Shown here: positions 20,315-20,320 of the stretch, piece by piece | Layout of the letters: each line of letters starts with the position of its first letter | Numbering within the stretch: position 1 is the stretch's first letter | DNA from: Ruminococcus flavefaciens | GTDB taxonomy: Bacteria > Bacillota > Clostridia > Oscillospirales > Ruminococcaceae | Direction of reading: 5' to 3' | Length of the DNA stretch: 20,320 nt | Assembly: GCA_002371825.1 (NCBI GenBank) | Contig: DFHF01000056.1 | Coordinates: forward strand, 1-20,320 | The notes under the pieces: generated by a model | Database searches by the model: none | The model's input: the letters and a program-made list of their open reading frames with translations, nothing else | Told to the model about the DNA's origin: nothing | Made by a program: the position numbers and the translations under genes

Positions 20315-20320
20315 ATTTTT

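Noticed and set aside
1..20320. Mobile element, prophage or CRISPR array
   Set aside because: No transposase, integrase, phage structural gene, long terminal repeat or regularly spaced direct repeat was seen. The tRNA-Ser genes could be integration sites, but no att-like duplicate of their 3' ends is present in the window.

Overview
The window looks like chromosomal DNA from a Gram-positive gut or rumen anaerobe of the Ruminococcus type (Clostridia, Oscillospiraceae). The evidence is a secreted serpin carrying a dockerin module, consensus sigma-A promoters with 17-bp spacers, strong AGGAG-type ribosome binding sites, GC-stem/U-tract terminators, and plsY beside parE/parC as in Bacilli. The genus is an inference. 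I see no insertion sequence, phage gene, CRISPR array or rRNA. No gene-free stretch exceeds 300 bases; the longest are 58-249, 12668-12871 and 19948-20100, and each holds control signals.

Layout: the tail of upp (1-57) and its terminator; a consensus promoter with several inverted repeats; metY (sulfur assimilation) with an ECF transporter S subunit; a terminator; tcdA (tRNA t6A cyclisation). On the minus strand follow maf with a DUF1015 gene, then mrp (Fe-S carrier ATPase). A four-gene minus-strand group comes next: a small one-TM protein, recD2, an mreB-type actin gene and a two-TM protein with a helical tail. Further minus-strand genes are a MATE exporter with a structured leader, and plsY. 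Divergent from plsY is a plus-strand operon of ParE-like subunit, polytopic membrane protein and ParC-like subunit. The window ends with the dockerin-serpin and two tRNA-Ser genes, all on the minus strand.

How they work together: most genes are housekeeping. recD2 (DNA repair), mreB (cell shape) and the membrane gene after mreB are packed so tightly (1-bp and 4-bp gaps) that they are very probably co-translated. maf and mreB lie near each other, as in the classical Firmicute maf-radC-mreBCD region, but mreC and mreD are absent here and an unrelated-looking membrane protein follows mreB. The topoisomerase operon is the best candidate for an undescribed system: a membrane protein of unknown function sits between the two topoisomerase IV-like subunits with gaps of 1 and 0 bp, and both subunits have unusual residues in conserved motifs. 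Secondary candidates are the MATE leader (a small overlapping ORF with two mutually exclusive hairpins), the inverted repeats ahead of metY, and the N-terminal dockerin on the serpin.
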